Of a stretch of DNA of 64,000 nt, positions 1-13,600 are shown piece after piece (the stretch's first letter is position 1; every line of letters begins with the position of its first letter). The position numbers and the translations under genes were made by a program. This DNA comes from Piscicola geometra (Eukaryota; Annelida; Clitellata; Hirudinida; Piscicolidae), in contig OX030958.1 in assembly GCA_943735955.1 (NCBI GenBank), forward strand, positions 8,557,626-8,621,625. The letters are read 5' to 3'. The notes under the pieces are model-generated. The model saw only the letters and a list, made by a program, of their open reading frames with translations. It was not told where the DNA came from and did no database searches.

Positions 1-1146
1 ACATCAAAGTCAGTCTCAACCCTTCCACGCCGTGATGGAGCAGTGGGGCTGTGTGAGAGGTCGTGCACTGCAGTTTTGTGGTGGCTGGGGTGGCAGTAGT
101 GGATCTCGGTGCAGGGTCCACATGGTCCCGTTGCTCCCATACTCCAGAAGTTTTCGGCCATTCCAAAGGGCAGAATCCTCTCCTCAGGCACTCTTTAGGA
201 AAGTACATTATAATAAAATTGAGATATTTAAGGGGTTTTTATTTGAACAAAATAATGAAAAAAATGTACATTGACTGGGAATTAATATATTAAATGAATA
301 TTTATTTGATGCTTTACTGATGAAGAATGGCATATTCCCACCCAAGACTGCGCCATATCTCCTTGCACTCCAGGTCAGCTGGTAAGTTGAGGGCCTCGTT
401 GCCATGGAAATAAGTGATGTACAGATGACTGGCAGGGATTTTATAGACTTCAGTCAGCAACTCCCACGCCATCTTGCACGCTTCCCTCTTCAATCATTGG
501 TTGGAGTAGCATTTGTTTCTTGATTAAGATCTTAATAGTAATAATAAGAATGAAATAATAATTACAATAAAGATCTTCCCAAGCATTTAGAAATACCTTG
601 CTGTAGCTATTGTTGAATGACCAGTTTCCTAGCATTTCAAAGAATGTGTGATGATAGTAGTCGTGACCCACATCCTCCAGGTCATTGTGCTTGCCTCCGA
701 CCCGAATGCACTTTTGATGGTTAGTGACCTTCCCCAGCCTCGTGAAGTCGCTCTCTGAGGCCCCGATGCTGCCCGTGAAGATCGATTTGAACTTTTGGTG
801 AATGTTGCATGTTATTTAAAATTACACCATGTATTTTCTCGGTATATAATATATACTATAAATAATATATAATACTATATATTAATTACAATTAATTTTG
901 AAAATCTGTAGTAGAACAAATAAAAACATTTAAATATTTAAGAAGGATACTAACTTGGTTCATACCACTATTCACAAAATAGGAACCATCTTGCTTCTTT
1001 GGAATAACAGACGAAGAAGGCACAAAAACATGGTCTTTGGATTTGAAATAGTCTATGAAGGTTTGCCTGACTACCTGACTGCTCCAGTAAGTTGATTTGT
1101 ATCTTCGTGTGCATACAGTCAGCCTATTCAATTTGATCAGCTTCAT
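1..1146 (-). CDS. AARS2: Alanyl-tRNA synthetase, mitochondrial type, N-terminal exons (partial)
   Basis: Charges tRNA-Ala for protein synthesis, probably in mitochondria. Four exons are visible on the minus strand: 1146-955, 791-597, 487-342 and 192-1 (open at the window edge), and phase is kept through all of them. The first ~22 residues are basic with no acidic residue ([18 protein letters not shown]), like a mitochondrial targeting peptide. Class II AlaRS motifs follow in order: [47 protein letters not shown], then [20 protein letters not shown] and EIHY. After EIHY the sequence ([13 protein letters not shown]...) no longer resembles the usual continuation, so the true exon 4 donor may lie before the window edge. 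Editing and C-Ala domains would be off the left edge. The targeting peptide favours the organellar over the cytosolic paralogue; the family call itself is firm. Confidence 0.9.
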
Positions 1147-1625
1147 CTGTTAAAAAAGTATGATTATTTAATAATTTTATAGTATTTTGTGTATTTTAAA
1201 ATTAACTAAGTAAATTTTTTAACCTTCGCTAAATATGAACTGTTTAAAATCATCTAGCTGACTTTACATTTTAAACTTGGAATTAAAAAATTATTTGTAA
1301 AAGTAAAAAAATCCTTTTACATTTTTTACAAGATTATTGCTGTGGAAGTTTAAATTCTCTTACATTATCGCTTAAGACATTTAAAAGTTAACTTTTAAAA
1401 GACGAGGTATTTTAAACGGTGAAAATAAATTTGAACAGATGAAATTATAACTTTTTATTCCATTTTTTTTCAATTTCAAAACTTCAATAGTTTCATGTTT
1501 TAGCGTAAATTAACATTTTAAAGCACAATCCTCCATCCAAATTTTAAACTTTTCTAATTAACTTCTCATCCTTCTAGAATATATACACAGACTCAACATA
1601 GCTAATTGCCAATCAGTAATCTGAA
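1147..1625. promoter_or_regulatory. Shared divergent promoter interval, AARS2-like / IWR1-like
   Basis: This AT-rich interval of about 480 bp separates two head-to-head start codons, so both promoters must lie in it unless a 5' UTR intron extends further. I see no clear TATA box at a sensible distance from either start. Bidirectional promoter function is inferred from spacing only. Confidence 0.45.
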
Positions 1626-2789
1626 ATGGCAGCGATAGTGCGTATGCGTCGGAGGAAGGATGAAGACTTGATGCATGAAGTGGTGATGCACCTGCTGAAG
1701 AGAGGCAGGCAGCAGACGAGTGATGATGCTGAAGAAAGTGTTTCTAAAAAGTTCAAGTATGCTGGCACTGTTGACTCCAAGGTAGACATGAATAGAAATT
1801 ATTTTTAGTGGTTTAAATTATTTATTACAAATTTATTTTTCAATTATTTGGCAGGATATATCGATTGTTCACCCTGTTTCAAATGCTATAAAAGAAAGCA
1901 AGTTAAACAAGCTAAGGAATATTGTTGATGAGCATAAAGTTACACGAGATAACTCTTCACAAAGGTTTCAATCCTTCTATAACATTTTCACTCACCATTT
2001 TAATCATAACTATTCTTTTCAAATCTATTAACTACCAGATATATACTAATATGTCCTTTAATCTTAATGAAGGCCCAAAAAGTTAGTGGAGTGCAAAGTT
2101 GTCAGTAAGGAGAAAGCCAAAGACTTTGACAGTCTTGGATTGTCTAATGATTCAGTTGATGAAGCTAGATACGTTTTTTTCGACGTTGAAAAAAATACTC
2201 TAAAAGTAATGAATGTTACAATGTCATCTCAATTATTATAAAATACATTTAAACTATTTGAATGTCATTCCAATGTGAAAGAAAGATGAAGCTTCAGAGG
2301 TGCAGTCTGAAGAGAAGGATGGAGACAAGGATGAAGAGTATGTGTACGACTTGTACTACATGAACGAGTACAACTTTGACTACTCCTACTTCGAACATGT
2401 ACAAAATGTACAGGCTCTAAGGCAAGTTTGTAGAGATATTTTCTCTTTTAATCAATGCAATAAACCAGAAAATGAGGTGCCTGCTTTAATAAGCAATAAT
2501 GCTCAATCTTTTCAGACTATCTGACAATCTGTGGATGGAGGAGGAGGAGGAGTGTGAAGAGACTGGTGATGATGATGATGACGAAAACGCTGAAGACTAC
2601 TACACTAATCAGTACGCAGACCCTGATGACCTCATTCTCATGAACATCAATGATGATGACGATGATGATGAAACAGATGAGAAAGATGATGATGAAACAG
2701 ATGGGAAAGTTGATGATGATGATGATAAGGAAGATGATGAAGAATATAATGCAGACCAGTATGTTGAGCAATGCTACAATCCCACCTAA
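1626..2789 (+). CDS. SLC7A6OS: IWR1-domain protein (RNA polymerase II nuclear import factor, SLC7A6OS-like)
   Basis: Iwr1 family proteins bind assembled RNA polymerase II and direct its nuclear import. Five exons: 1626-1781, 1855-1964, 2073-2205, 2282-2421 and 2516-2789, giving 270 aa with phase closed. The N-terminus has a basic block (MRRRKDEDLMHEVVMHLLKR). The family signature DEEYVYDLYYMNE lies in exon 4, followed by an acidic, Asp/Glu-rich C-terminal tail with repeated NQYADP / DQYVEQ style segments, as in the human protein. The exon 4/5 intron begins GCAAGT, and only this GC donor keeps the frame; the nearby GT would give an immediate stop. A poly(A) signal AATAAA lies 12 bases past the stop. 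Overall similarity is confined to the signature and the acidic tail, so family assignment is good but not absolute. Confidence 0.8.
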
Positions 2790-2800
2790 GTTGACAAACG

Positions 2801-2816
2801 AATAAATAATTTATTC
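2801..2816. terminator. Two-sided poly(A) signal between convergent genes
   Basis: AATAAA on the plus strand (2801-2806) serves the IWR1-like gene ending at 2789. TTTATT at 2811-2816 reads AATAAA on the minus strand, about 450 bases past the PHKB stop. The two form a near-palindrome, AATAAATAATTTATT. No closer minus-strand AATAAA was seen after the PHKB stop. Confidence 0.5.
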
Positions 2817-3268
2817 TTTAAATGTCTTTTGGTCTTCATAAATTAAAAGATTTTTATATTTTATTGCATTTTAAACTTAATATTTAAAAACAAAATCATA
2901 CAATTAAATCTTTTTTAACATAATTTGTGGGATATATCTGCATATAAAGGTTTCAAGCCAATGTAAATATGATTTTCAGACTGCCTACAAACATTACAAT
3001 CAGATCAAGTGATTTCAAAACTTAAAAGCATAAACTCATGATTGGTGTCGCTGTAGAAATAAAGGCAGTGCATCTATACTGTATAGACTATACACTATGC
3101 ATGCATTGCTGTAGAGGTATTCAAACAATTGAAAATAAAAAACACCAACCACTTCAAAAACAATCCTACACGGCATCACACAATCCAACACACACACCCA
3201 CACACACACACACACACAAATAATGAAACTGCCCATACCCACCATGCAGCACCAGCAGCACTTGGCCC

Positions 3269-6200
3269 TCACGATACAGCACAAGCTTCATCGTGCTCCT
3301 CAGTGGTGGCGATGTCAGTGTCCAGTAGGAGGAGCATCACCGACTTGATCAGGTAGACAGTCGTTCCGTTCCTGCAGTTCGCAGGCGTTGAGAAGAAGGC
3401 CGTCAAGTCCTCTTGTGTGAGTGCCTCCTCTTCTGGTAGAGGTGGTTGTGGAGGAGGGTGGAATGATGGGTTGTTGTGATGAATTCTTGTGGAGGGTCGA
3501 ATGATAGATTAGTGATGGGTAAAGCGGGTAAATACTGGCTTGGATGCGTTCACAACACACGCACCACCACTGCTGCTGTCTTGCTTGCTGGCCTCCTGTT
3601 TACGCTGCTCCTTTTTGAACTTCAGCAAGGCATTCTGTAGAATCTGCATAATACATTTATTGAAGTTTCATCAGCATCATCTGAATTACTTAAATGAAAT
3701 TCCAACATAATCAACTGACTCCAATTAAATGAAGGTCCCTCAAGATCAATAAACGCCTGTCAGGGACACAAACCTTGTCCATGTCGATGGGCTTGCTGAA
3801 CGACAACTCAGGATTCCTCGAGAGAATCAGATCGACTATCACAAACGTCTGCCATGCAATTTATTTTGAGAAAATTAAAAGAAAAATTCATGAAAAGTAG
3901 ACATGAGATATTGTTCGTGAAATCAATATCTTTCTTAACATCATCATCACCACCATAATCACAATCATCACCCTCTCATCATCATCACCTCGACGATGAG
4001 TTGGCGGTAGGCGGGGTTGGCGATCTTGGAGAGCATCTCTTCCACCAGCAACGAGAAGTTCAACTCGTATTGAGTCATGTCACTCAGCGTCGGTTGCTGT
4101 TGTCGTGGTGGTGGTAGTGTGAGTGGGGATGGTGGTGGTAGTGTGAGTGGGGATGGTGTGAGGGTGGTGTAAAGATGGTGTGAGGGTGGTAGAATAGAGA
4201 GGGTTGTGAGGAATAAATATTAAAGCCTAAAAACTTTTTAATAAGTTTCTACATTCAAAATTAACTGATAAGCAATCACAAAAAAAGGGTCAAATAAATA
4301 CGCAAGGTAGAAGACCATAAACCACCGGAACAAGCAAAGGAAGAGTGCACCTGGGGCAGGAGGTAGCCCGAGAGCTTGATGCCTGGAGGCGTTCTCTCCA
4401 GGATGTGCCACACTCTCTCGAAGAAGTCGCGTGGAACCCTGTCGTTGTCGTTGTTGTTGTTGTTTCGTCATCATTGTTGTTGTTTCTTGATTGTTGTTGT
4501 TGTTTAGTTTCGTTCAAACAAGAAGAGATGTATTGTGGTTTCGTTTATAAAAGTTGTGCTGACATTTGAGCGAATTCGAATAGACTTGACTTAAACTAGG
4601 AGATTGCACAGTGTATAAGACACATGAGTTATATATGATATAACATAACACAAAACTAATGGGCACAAACAAGTCGTATGCCCATATCCGACTGAAATAA
4701 CACCATTATGTAGTTTAACTTTTAAAAATAACCAATAAAATGATAATAATAAAAACTTGTAAAAAAAATTTCTGAACCTGTTAAGACAACCTTCCATCTG
4801 CCTGCTCCTCAGAATGTCAATGCCTCTGTGATGTGGATGATGTTGGCGATGAAAGTGATGATGGTGGGGGTAGAGATGAAAATGTTGATGGTAGCGGTAA
4901 TAGTAAATGCACCACCACAACTTCCATGCACCACATACACATCACCCAATCCATTCCAACCCAGCCACCATCTCCAATCTACCCCACCCCCCCCCTCCCC
5001 CCCCCATGCATCCAACGCACCTAGCCTCCTCCATGCTGGGCCTCCGGGCGAGGATCTTCATGAGGAGCTTCTTGACGTCAGAGGGCGACAGGCAGTAGAG
5101 GCTGCTGTCGCTGTGGCCTGAGTACTTCAGCTCCAGCTTCATCGCCTCCACCAAGAGGCTGGTGGGGTTTAAGAGGGGGGAGGTTGGCTGGTGAAGGTGT
5201 CTCGAGAGAGGGTGGTTAAAAATGGAGAAATGGTAGTGATGGTTTAAGAAAAGGGCGAGGGTTAGGTAGTGGTTTGAGAGAGGCAAGATGGTGGTTGTTG
5301 GAAAAATTGAAAACGGTTATAAAAATATGTTTGAAAGGAAGCGAGCTGTTGAAAATATGTAAAAGATATAATTTAAAAAAAACAAGTGCTATAAAGTTTC
5401 CCCCTAAACAACTAGTGATTGATGTAGCAAATGATAGACTGATGGTATGGCATGGTCAAGGTCAAGCACTTACCCTATCCTGATCTTGAGAATGCCGTGG
5501 TAGAGGTGAGGTCTGGTGCTGATGGAGGTGCCGATGTTGATGATGAGTTCCTGCTGCAGCACCGCCTGCAAGGTGAATGCAAGTATCCAAAGTTCACAGT
5601 TCAAATCCTTTTTTATCTTTCTCTCTCTTTCTTTCCTACTTTCTCTTTCTCTCTCTCTCTCTTTCTTTCTCAAAATAGTCTTCTCACCTCATTCCCTCCA
5701 CCCTTCCTCCATTCTCTCTTCTGAATCACTTAATAATTTCTTCTTTCTCACCCTTCCATACTACCCTACCCACCACCGCCACTACCAACACCATCACTCT
5801 CTTCACCACTCCTACCACCCCCACTCCCTCCCGCACTTCCCCCTACCCTACCCACCACCACCTGGAAGATGTCATGCGGATAGAGTTTGGTGTAGAGCAC
5901 CTCCTTTATCTCGTTCGGAGCGATGGGCTTGTCGACCACGTGTTCCGATTGACCGTGCACGCTGATCGTCAGCTAGTGGAAGAAAAAGATGGGAGGAAGT
6001 GAAAGTATAAAAAAAAATAATAAAAAAGAAAATTTAAAAATAATTTTTTAATGATAGATAAAAATTAAGTAACAACAATAATGTTGAATGGGACCTGCTT
6101 GCCACTGACGAGGATGGTGGTGATGGAGGGAGCGAGACTGTCGACCAGCTTGCCCAGCACACTGCTGCAGTATCTGACCACGCTCCTGTGTGATAGTGGT

Positions 6201-6588
6201 GGTGGTGGTGGTGAGGTTGTGTTGCGGAGTGGAGGAGGTGAAGAAAGAAAAGTTAATGCTGATGGTGGGGCTGTATGGAGTTGGGGAGCGAAAAAGATAA
6301 AGATACAAAAGAGATTGAAGGATGAAGCGCTTGATGAGACATCATCATCCTCCTCATCATCATCATCACCATCATCACCACCACCACCCTCCTCATCATC
6401 ATCATCACCATCATCACCACCACCACCATCATCATCGTCACCATCACCACCACCACCACCATCATCATCATCATCCACACCATAGTCGACTGTTGCCTGC
6501 GGAGTGGGCCAGTCTGTTGAGGCACTCCTCGAACGTCAAGTCGTTCATCTGCTCGAACAGGCCTGTGTGCACGTGTGGTGTGCTTGCA

Positions 6589-6636
<48 letters not shown>

Positions 6637-7569
6637 CTGATGATGGTGATGATGATGGTGACGCTAATGATGATGATAGTAATGTTGATGATGATTATGG
6701 TAATGATGATGATGCAAGAACCTTTCCTGGCAGCGAGTTCCCTGAGAGCCTGTGCTTGTTGGTAGAAGTTATTGTTGCTCGCCTTGTCCATCAAGTGCTC
6801 TGTGCTCATCTTCTGGAAGAACTGGCGTATTGTGTCGAGATGATTGATAAAACCTCCATTATTATAAGAAATTTCACCCTTATTTATTTTGACTAAAATC
6901 AAAATTATCAAAGAACCAACATTTTCATCCACTGCAACACCCATCACTCACCCCTCCTCCTCCTCCATCCATTCCTCCTCCTCCATCCATCACTCACCTC
7001 CTCCTCCATCCATCCCTCCTCCTCCTCCATCTATCCCTCCTCCCCCTCCATCCATCCCTCACCTCCTCCTCTATCCATCCCTCCTCCTCCTCCATCCATC
7101 CCTCCTCCTCCTCCATCCATCACTCACCTCCTCCTCCATCCATCCCTCCTCCTCCTCCATCCATCCCTCCTCCTCCTCCATCCATCACTCACCTCCTCCT
7201 CCATCCATCACTCACCTCCTCCTCCATCCATCACTCACCTCCTCCTCCATCCATCCCTCACCTCCTCCTCCATCCATCACTCACCTCCTCCTCCATCCAT
7301 CACCCACCTCCTCCTCCATTCATCACTCACCTCCTCCTCCATCCATCACTCACCTCCTCCTCTTCCTCCATCCATCACTCAACTCCTCCTCCATCCATCC
7401 CTCCTCCTCCTCCATCCATCACTCACCTCCTCCTCCATCCATCCCTCCTCCGCCTCCATCTCGACGCCTTTTGGGATGTCGTTGAAGCTCTTGAACTGCG
7501 TCCTTCCCGCCTTTTCCATCAATGTCACGTACGCTTTGTCTGTGTGTGTTTGTGTGTGTGTCAGTGTGT

Positions 7570-7623
<54 letters not shown>

Positions 7624-10600
7624 CTGTGTGTCTGTGTATGTGTATGTGTGTGTGTCTGTGTGTGTGTGTGTCTGTGTATGTGTATGTGTGTGTGTGTGTG
7701 TATGTGTGTGTGTGTGTGTGTGTGCAGGCACCAGCATCATCCATCTCGAGGAAGTCCAGGTGCTCGATGCAACTGGTGTTGATGAACTCCTGTCGAGGAA
7801 GAATCACATCGTTAACCACTTCAGCCCCATGTTAAGCAGCTTGAAGTATCACCATCATCCTCACTATCATCATCCTCATCATCCTCATCCTCATCCTCAT
7901 CATCCTCATCCTCATCATCCTCATCCTCATCATCATCTTCATCATCAGTGCTGCTGCATAGCATAACAAGACATACACACACATTCACATGACTCACTTG
8001 CAGTCGCCCCAGTCTGATCTTGCTGCCGTCACAGTCGCCCCGTCGGAACTGCGCCAGCAAGTCCAGCATGCTACGACCTCCTGGGCCCCTGCTCAAGAAA
8101 GAGTGCTTAGAACATTCACTGTGCGATCTTAGGAGAACACGCATTCAAACTTACTAAAAACACTCGGAAATTATTTCAATAAGTCCTAACCCCCTTTCAC
8201 TCTTCTTCCACCCCTCACTCCCCACTCTAGACCCCCTTCTACTCAAACTCTCCCCTTTCTTTAAACCCCCCCTCCCTTCTTTTCAACCTACTCAACCCAC
8301 CCCCCTTTCTACCCACTTACGTCATGTTCTCCTCCCTGATGAGCATACAAAAGGTCGGTCTGCCTGCCAGCTTCCAGCACTTGCCCAAGAAGGCCAGATC
8401 ACTCTGTGTGGCATGCACTCTCCCTTGATACAAGCAAAGAACGCCACAAACTGATACAACTAACATAACAAGCTAATACCAACAACATCACAAAACCACA
8501 AACCAAATTACTTCTTCTACATTGTCTGCTCCCATATATTATCATCTACTACGAAAAAACATTCATTAAAAATAACAAAGATCCGCCGCTTATACATCAA
8601 AACCACCAATAACAATACCACATAACTACAACAACAACAACCACAACACATAACCAACCACATAAAACACCAACGTCCACGAACAACGAAAGCACAAACA
8701 CCACATGAATCACGAGCATGCAGCAGGAAAACACCTTGACTTCGTCGATGATGAACTCGATGTCCTGTGCCAGGTAGAAGTCTGAGATCTCGAAAAGCAG
8801 AGGGTAACACAGGAACGTGTAGCCGCAAGCCCTGTATATCTGAGAAGATTGTACATTTGATTCAGCATCATCATCACTACCATCATCAACATTATTACCA
8901 CCATCATCATCATCATCAATACCATTCTCATCATCATGATCGTCATTGTCATATTCTTCATCATCACCATCATCATGATCGTCATTGTCATATTCGTCAT
9001 CATCACCATCATCAGCATCATCATCACCATCATCATCAGCACCACCTTAGCAGTGCCAAGGCCTCCGATGGGTCGTGGAGGTCTCCCGGTCAAGCCCAGT
9101 TCCTGGTTCATGCCTGCAAGGAGTACGTAATATGGGGATAATGATGATGGTGGTGATGATAGTGATGATGATAGTGATGATGATAGTGATGATAGTGAAG
9201 ATGACGATAGTGGTAATGGCGATGATGAAGATGATGGGGGTGAAAATGATGATGATGAACTCGATGAGTTATCACCCAGTTGTCCATAGGCCTTGGCTAG
9301 CTCAGTGGGTGACCAAATCTGGATCGGCTCCACCTGTTAGTTCTTTTAATTTATCCTTCTATCCCTCTATCCATCCATCTATTCATCCATCTATCCATCC
9401 ATGCATCTATTCATCCACCCATCCATCCCCCGAATCAATCACGCATTCATAACTCATTAATTCACTCACACATTCATTCACTAATTCATTCATTCACTCG
9501 TGCATTCACTCATTCATGCATTCATTCACTCACTCATTCATTCATTCACTCATTCATGCATTCATTCATGCATTCATTCATTCACTCATTCATGCATTCA
9601 GCACCTGGTGGGGGGTCTGCGTGAGGATGCCGTAGGTGGCGAGAAGTTGTTGCAGACTGCTGCTCTCCGCTATGAGCGCAACTTGAATCACCAAGTCTAC
9701 CGGAGAACTCTGTTGGTGTTGTTGTTGTTGTTGGTGGTGTTGTGATGGTTGTTCTAGTGGTTGTTGGAGTGTTGGTGGAGTTGTAGTGTTGATGGGGTTG
9801 TAGTGTTGATGGAGTTGTAGTGTTGGTGGAGTTGTAGTGTTGGTGGAGTTGTAGTGTTGGTGGAGTTGTAGTTTGATGGGGTTGTTGTGTTTGTTGTAAT
9901 GTTGATAGGGGTGTTATAATTTTGTTGTGGTTGTAGCGTTGGACTTGTTTTAGTGTTAAGTGAAGAGTGAAGTGAGAACAAGTTAAGGGGCGTTGTTAGC
10001 GGCAATCAAACAAAAGCTGTGGACGATTCAGACGCAATTTTGAAAGCTGCAAAAGAAGGGGAGTTAACAGAAGGATTAAATGTGACTAAACTCATCAAAT
10101 CAGCAAGTTTTTGTTCCAAAAACTGAAAGATTGCATCAAAAATTCAGGTAATTAAAAACAAAAAGCAAAAACAAAGATATTTCAACTAAAACAATAAAAC
10201 AATGGGGGATCGTGGGTTGGAATGTAGGTCCTTTATTGAAAAATATCACATGCATAAATCAATAAAAAAGGGACTTTAAAACTCTGAAAAAGAAATCCAG
10301 ATGCATATTAATGAAGCACGGCAAATTCAAAACCTGGTCAGAAGAACCTTTCTGAAAGTATTATTTAAAGCTTTTAAGGATGTATCCAATAATACCTTGA
10401 ATGAAGAAGCCAGGCTTATCTACAAATATTGATTCTCCAATCAAATTGCATGTAGAGCATTGGCGAGCAACAAGATATGCATGTATGCAGAAGCCGAAAG
10501 CCACATCGACATATTATATATTCTGAGTATTTAAATGCATCATCATCAGCATAAACATCTAATTATAATCGTCATCATCATCATCATCATCCTAATCATC

Positions 10601-13600
10601 ATCATCATTATCCTACTCATCATCACAATCACCATCATCAACATCCCACACATCATCATCACCACCTCGAACGAAGTGTAGCGGGGGTTCAGCTTGGGTC
10701 TATCGGCCGCAGGCAGATTCCTCCCGATGGGATCCAGTTCGGAGATGTTGACGAGGCCATCCACTGCGCGGTGTGCCTCTTGATGCTGCCATCTTTCCCC
10801 TCAAACCATGCCTCATCCGCCCCTCATCTATTTTTCTTGCATCCTCCAGACCTCTCATCCACACCACATCCACCCATCTTCCTTACCCATCATCCACACA
10901 CCCATCAAGCACCTCCCCCTCCATCACCCACCCACCTTCCATCAAGCACCCACCCTCCATCACCCACCCATCAAGCACCCACCCACCCACCCATCAAGCA
11001 CCTCCCCCTCCTACCCAGCATGTTAGCGATGATGTAGACAGACTGTCCCCATAGGAAAACATCCTCCCTCCTCTCATCACCCGTCTCCCTCGTCATCGAG
11101 CTGGGCAGACGGAACTGAGAACCGGGCTTTTCCCGCTCTTCTTCGATAGAACCCTTCGGAACGTAGTAGTACTTGGGGAGAAGCAGGCCTGGCGAAGTGG
11201 TGGTGATGGTGGCTGTTATGGTGGAAAAATGGTTCGATTTACAATAGACATTGTTCAAAGTGCTAAAAAATATTTGTGGATGAACAAAATTTCAGATCGT
11301 GCCATCAATTTTAAGTTGCTGAAATTAGTTTAATAAACTTTAAAACTTTGATCATCATCATTACCACCATCAAAATCGTCATAATCAAAATCATAGCCAT
11401 CACCATCATCATCACCACCTGACTCTTCCTTCAGTAGCAATGGTTTCACTTCATCCAGGTACTGCTTAGCCTTGGCTCCATCCCCCTTGAAAACGCCTGT
11501 AGAAGAGAAAGAGAAGGTCGCTTGCTGCTGCAGTAAGGCATCATTCTCTATAGCTCATTCCTATAAAGTCTAAATTATTAATTTATTAATGGAAAGTTGT
11601 TTGTAATTGCATCATTGAAACGTCAAAGTAGTTCCAACTGTTGATGGCCAGGTAGCAGAGGAACATCGGCCACTCACACTCGACTCCTTCGAACAACTGG
11701 TGGTTTTGTGCTTGTTCAACTGACACTACAACAATAACAACACAATACCAGCAAGAACTAACAATACAACAACCATAACACCAACAAGAACTAACAATAC
11801 AACAACCATAACACCAACGAGAACTAACAATACAACAACCATAACACCAACGAGAACTAACAATACAACAACCATAACACCAACGAGAATTAACAATACA
11901 ACAACCATAACACCAACGAGGACTAACAATACAACAACCATACCACCAACGAGAACTAACAATACAACAACCATAACACCAACGAGAACTAACAATACAA
12001 CAACCATAACACCAACAAGAACTAACAATACAACAACCATAACAGCAGCAAGAACTAACAATACAACAACCATAACACCAACGAGAACTAACAATACAAC
12101 AACCATAACACCAACGAGAACTAACAATACAACAACCATAACACCAACGAGAACTAACAATACAACAACCATAACACCAACGAGAACTAACAATACAACA
12201 ACCATAACACCAACAAGAACTAAAAATACAACAACCATAACACCAACGAGAACTAACAATACAACAACCATAACACCAACAAGAACTAACAATACAACAA
12301 CCATAACACCAACAAGAACTAACAATACAACAACCATAACACCAACGAGAACTAACAATACAACAACCATAACACCAACAAGAACTAACAATACAACAAC
12401 CATAACACCAACGAGAACTAACAATACAACAACCATAACACCAACGAGAACTAACAATACAACAACCATAACACCAACGAGAACTAACAATACAACAACC
12501 ATAACACCAACAAGAACTAACAATACAACAACCATAACAGCAGCAAGAACTAACAATACAACAACCATAACACCAACGAGAACTAACAATACAACAACCA
12601 TAACACCAACGAGAACTAACAATACAACAACCATAACACCAACGAGAACTAACAATACAACAACCATAACAGCAGCAAGAACTAACAATACAACAACCAT
12701 AACACCAACGAGAACTAACAATACAACAACCATAACACCAACAAGAACTAACAATACAACAACCATAACACCAACAAGAACTAACAATACAACAACCATA
12801 ACACCAACAAGAACTAACAATACAACAACCATAACACCAACGAGAACTAACAATACAACAACCATAACACCAACGAGAACTAACAATACAACAACCATAA
12901 CACCAACGAGAACTAACAATACAACAACCATAACACCAACGAGAACTAACAATACAACAACCATAACACCAACGAGAACTAACAATACAACAACCATAAC
13001 ACCAACGAGAACTAACAATACAACAACCATAACACCAACAAGAACTAACAATACAACAACCATAACAGCAGCAAGAACTAACAATACAACAACCATAACA
13101 CCAACGAGAACTAACAATACAACAACCATAACACCAACGAGAACTAACAATACAACAACCATAACACCAACGAGAACTAACAATACAACAACCATAACAC
13201 CAACGAGAACTAACAATACAACAACCATAACACCAACGAGAACTAACAATACAACAACCATAACAGCAGCAAGAACTAACAATACAACAACCATAACACC
13301 AACGAGAACTAACAATACAACAACCATAACACCAACGAGAACTAACAATACAACAACCATAACACCAACGAGAACTAACAATACAACAACCATAACAGCA
13401 GCAAGAACTAACAATACAACAACCATAACACCAACGAGAACTAACAATACAACAACCATAACACCAACAAGAACTAACAATACAACAACCATAACACCAA
13501 CAAGAACTAACAATACAACAACCATAACACCAACGAGAACTAACAATACAACAACCATAACACCAACAAGAACTAACAATACAACAACCATAACACCAAC

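Noticed and set aside
6322..7966. His-, Asp-, Met-, Val- and Cys-rich open frames on both strands
   Set aside because: Translations of (CAT)n, (GT)n and CCTCCTCCAT repeats in PHKB introns.
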